Source: Pirellulales bacterium
GTDB lineage: Bacteria; Planctomycetota; Planctomycetia; Pirellulales; Lacipirellulaceae
Direction of reading: 5' to 3'
Length of the DNA: 33,719 nucleotides
Assembly (NCBI GenBank): GCA_022448345.1
Contig: JAKVCB010000028.1
Coordinates: 1-33,719 of the forward strand
Shown: positions 31,526 to 33,719 of the stretch, one piece after another
How positions within the stretch are numbered: position 1 is the stretch's first letter
How the letters are laid out: the number at the start of each line of letters is the position of its first letter
Program-made: the position numbers and the translations under genes
The notes under the pieces: model-generated
What the model saw: only the letters and a program-made list of their open reading frames with translations
Databases searched by the model: none
Told to the model about the DNA's origin: nothing

Positions 31526-33719
31526 CTATTCGTTGCCAAATACACGCGTGTTTTCTTCAGTGCGGAGTGGCTCCGTAAGCTCACTATGGCCAATTTCAAC
31601 AGTTAGCCGTTGGTGTCCCGGCTGAACTCCCTGGGCAGTGACCCGAAAAGTCGTATCTGCTTTTGGAGCGAGGTTTTCAAGAGGTTCGAAGACGACGGTT
31701 TGAGATTGGATGGAATGACCAGCTTTTCCCTCGGCCGAAACGATACTCATTCCCGAAGGAAGCGTTGCGGTGACTTGTACGTCATTCGCCGCTTTGGATC
31801 CTTCGTTGATGACGTGAATTTCGTAAGTTGTTTCTCCACCGACTTCAATCGGGTCTTCGAGGTCCGTGACTTTGAAGGTGACTGCTGCAATACCTTCGAC
31901 CAGGATATGCTGGGTTGTTTGATCTTCTAATCCCTGGCTTGCCTTGCCTTCGACTTGGATTTCGTGATCTCCTGATACCGTGGGTAGTGTGGTTAATTTG
32001 ACTGCGCCGACGGTACCTTTACCAAGTTCTGCCAGGCTCCAATAGACGGCATGCGTGGCGGAATCGTATTCGCCAAGGTTATTCGCTCGTACGAATCGCA
32101 TCCCCTTGGGCAACTTGGTGGTGAGTTCAATGTCCTTGGCAGTTGCCGTACCGGGATTACCTACGTGTACAGTGTAGGTGGCAGGTTTGTTGAGATAACG
32201 TCGCCCGGGTCCTTCCACGCCAATTTGCAATTCCGGGGCAATCACCTCGAATTTGATTTCCTGCTCAACTTCCAGATCGCCGTCGCCACGTGCAATGATT
32301 CGATTGATGACGGGGCCGGCTTTTTCAGCAGTAAGGACCAATTCCATCTTGCGTGTTTCGCCAGCGCGTAATGTGCCTACCTCAAATTCAAGGGCCGGGC
32401 CGGCAGTATGTCGAAGTTCTTCCGGAACGTTTTCTAAAAGGATGACGCCAGTCGCGTCGCCACTTCCCGGATTGTGTAGTTCGATCTTTACCCGTTGTTC
32501 ACCGCCGACCATGACTTCATCAGGGGCTGAAAGTCGGAGAGCCAATTGGGGGAGTGTACAACGAACTTTTACAGACGCATGCGTTGTGAAGGTTACGGTT
32601 GCCACACTACCGATTTCGCCTTCCGCCGTTGGCATGGCGTTGACTTCCAATTCGCGTTCTTCACCAACCGAGAGCGTGCCTAATTGCCAGTAGAGTTCGC
32701 CATTAACAAGCTCTGCCCGCGGTGTTGAACCGAGTAAGCGAGTTCCTTGCGGGATTGGGTCTCGGACAACCACGTCGTTGGCGGGGCGATTACCTACGTT
32801 GCGGACTTGGATCCGAAATTTGGCCGGTTTGCCAACTTGGATTTCGGTGGGGGCAATCTTTTGCACCGACAGGGCTGGCTGCTGCGCGCCTTCTAAGGCT
32901 TGTTCACCCGGGTAACCCAACCCAGTTGTTTCCGCACTATCCAGGACGGTTGCATCGCCAGTTCCGTTTTGTCTCACAGCATCGGTGCGTGGGGCAAGCG
33001 GATTCTTTGGCGAGGCTGGTTGGGGCTGCTGGAATGCACCAGACGAGGAGGGGGCCGCTGGCGAATTGGGTCCGAGCGAACTGGTTTGCTTTGGCTCGTT
33101 ACCGTAACGGTTTGCCGCTGAGGAAGCAGAACGGGGTACCAGTGGTTGCGCTTCTTTCGAAGGGGTTGGTAGTGGTGCTGGTTGCGGGGCAAACGGGTTG
33201 AGTGAACCGTCTCCAGCGGGTGACGCGTGTAAATTGCTGCTGTTACCGTCGTACCGCTGGCCGGAAGATGGCTGAGTTTCACTTCCAAACGCATTTCGCG
33301 CCCGTTCAGTCGCCGCATCCTGGGGTGGGGTTGTTGTCGAATCGGTCGCAGGTTTGGTCGTGGAGGCCTGGCCTGGTTTTGGGGAGTCGACGGCTGGAAG
33401 TGACGGATCTTTTGGCAATGGATCCTGCTGCGTTGCTGGTTCTTGTCCGCGCGTGATTGTGTCGGGCTGTGAATTGCCAATATTCCCGTAGCGATCTCCA
33501 ACCACCTCGGCTGCTGTAGTTGCTGTGATTGCGACCAGTGATGTCGTCGGTAGTCCGACAGGTACCAAATTCTGAGTGGATGCTGGTTCGGACAGGTCTA
33601 CCGTTGATCCAGCCACTTCAGGACCTGTTGCAGATTCGTGAAGTGTTTCAACCTTAGGCAGGGATGCATTGGCCCTTGGTGGTTGAACTGTTGTACTGAT
33701 CAGCGGGCTTGTCGCAGTA
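31526..33719 (-). CDS. DUF11/CARDB-like repeat surface protein, 5' end outside window
   Basis: The frame stays open to the right edge (from GTG 33616 up to 33719 without a stop), so the start lies beyond the window. The visible ~730 residues begin with a ~270-residue low-complexity region rich in Pro, Ser, Gln, Asn and Thr, probably unstructured and extracellular. Four immunoglobulin-like repeats of ~105 residues follow, each with the pattern VG(K/G)..(K/T)..I.V.N.G...A.(D/G)(V/I), for example KFRIQVRNVGNRPANDVVV, RVKIELHNPGSGDATGVIL, TYTVHVGNPGTATAKDIEL and TYEIHVINEGSKAANDVQV. Such repeats usually build cell-surface stalks or adhesins. No anchor is seen at its C-terminus, which ends just after the last repeat. 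Confidence 0.85.
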   Translation of the reverse strand, partial: TATSPLISTTVQPPRANASLPKVETLHESATGPEVAGSTVDLSEPASTQNLVPVGLPTTSLVAITATTAAEVVGDRYGNIGNSQPDTITRGQEPATQQDPLPKDPSLPAVDSPKPGQASTTKPATDSTTTPPQDAATERARNAFGSETQPSSGQRYDGNSSNLHASPAGDGSLNPFAPQPAPLPTPSKEAQPLVPRSASSAANRYGNEPKQTSSLGPNSPAAPSSSGAFQQPQPASPKNPLAPRTDAVRQNGTGDATVLDSAETTGLGYPGEQALEGAQQPALSVQKIAPTEIQVGKPAKFRIQVRNVGNRPANDVVVRDPIPQGTRLLGSTPRAELVNGELYWQLGTLSVGEERELEVNAMPTAEGEIGSVATVTFTTHASVKVRCTLPQLALRLSAPDEVMVGGEQRVKIELHNPGSGDATGVILLENVPEELRHTAGPALEFEVGTLRAGETRKMELVLTAEKAGPVINRIIARGDGDLEVEQEIKFEVIAPELQIGVEGPGRRYLNKPATYTVHVGNPGTATAKDIELTTKLPKGMRFVRANNLGEYDSATHAVYWSLAELGKGTVGAVKLTTLPTVSGDHEIQVEGKASQGLEDQTTQHILVEGIAAVTFKVTDLEDPIEVGGETTYEIHVINEGSKAANDVQVTATLPSGMSIVSAEGKAGHSIQSQTVVFEPLENLAPKADTTFRVTAQGVQPGHQRLTVEIGHSELTEPLRTEENTRVFGNE

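Noticed and set aside
1-33719. tRNA, rRNA, CRISPR or mobile elements
   Set aside because: I scanned for T-loop sequences, direct repeat arrays, transposase or integrase motifs and terminal inverted repeats, and found none that hold up by eye.

Overview
The window looks like chromosomal core sequence from a planctomycete, most likely near the Pirellulaceae/Pirellulales. I infer this from the gene families, since no rRNA or other taxonomic marker is present. The indications are a very long secretin-like protein, a PEP-CTERM-anchored subtilase, a cytochrome c'-like protein with a C-terminal CxxCH, DUF1844 next to pyrG, an orphan mraZ, a DUF11-repeat surface protein, and many short divergent or convergent transcription units. 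I saw no rRNA, tRNA, CRISPR array, insertion sequence, integrase or phage gene.

Layout. 1-3000 is the 3' part of a secretin-like gene that enters from the left edge, followed by a DUF423 membrane protein (3087-3527). On the minus strand come an ECF sigma factor (3578-4156), an 837-nt stretch with no convincing gene, a secreted S8 protease (4994-6841), a 491-nt gene-poor stretch, and a heme protein (7333-8301). On the plus strand follow a phosphohexomutase (8492-10312) and a short UvrC (10431-11786), which converges on a FabF-type ketosynthase (11813-13078, minus). An orphan mraZ (13496-13981, plus) has a good promoter and two near-identical near-palindromes in its leader. pyrG and a DUF1844 gene form a minus-strand pair (16387 down to 14205).

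The core information-processing operon runs on the minus strand from 20568 to 16816: ffh, rpsP, trmD, rplS, yraN. This is the familiar SRP/ribosome/tRNA-modification cluster without rimM. uvrA (20851-23718) diverges from it. A beta-oxidation pair with a 4-nt ATGA overlap (fadB then fadA, 27111 to 23756, minus) is followed on the plus strand by a DUF4430/DUF6580 pair that may be an uptake module. The right end holds an unrecognised exported helical protein (28586-30028, minus), a histone-deacetylase-family hydrolase (30422-31387, plus) and a DUF11-repeat protein that runs off the right edge (31526-33719, minus).

Functionally the window is mostly housekeeping: DNA repair (uvrA and uvrC, unlinked), translation and protein targeting, nucleotide and sugar metabolism, and fatty-acid synthesis and breakdown. 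Several exported proteins are lineage-specific. I found no clear new multi-gene system. The observations most worth following up are the mraZ leader repeats, the UvrC without a helix-hairpin-helix tail, the S16 with a long acidic tail, the duplicated cytochrome c' in which one copy has no heme site, the subtilase with Glu at the Asp position, and the DUF4430-DUF6580 pair.
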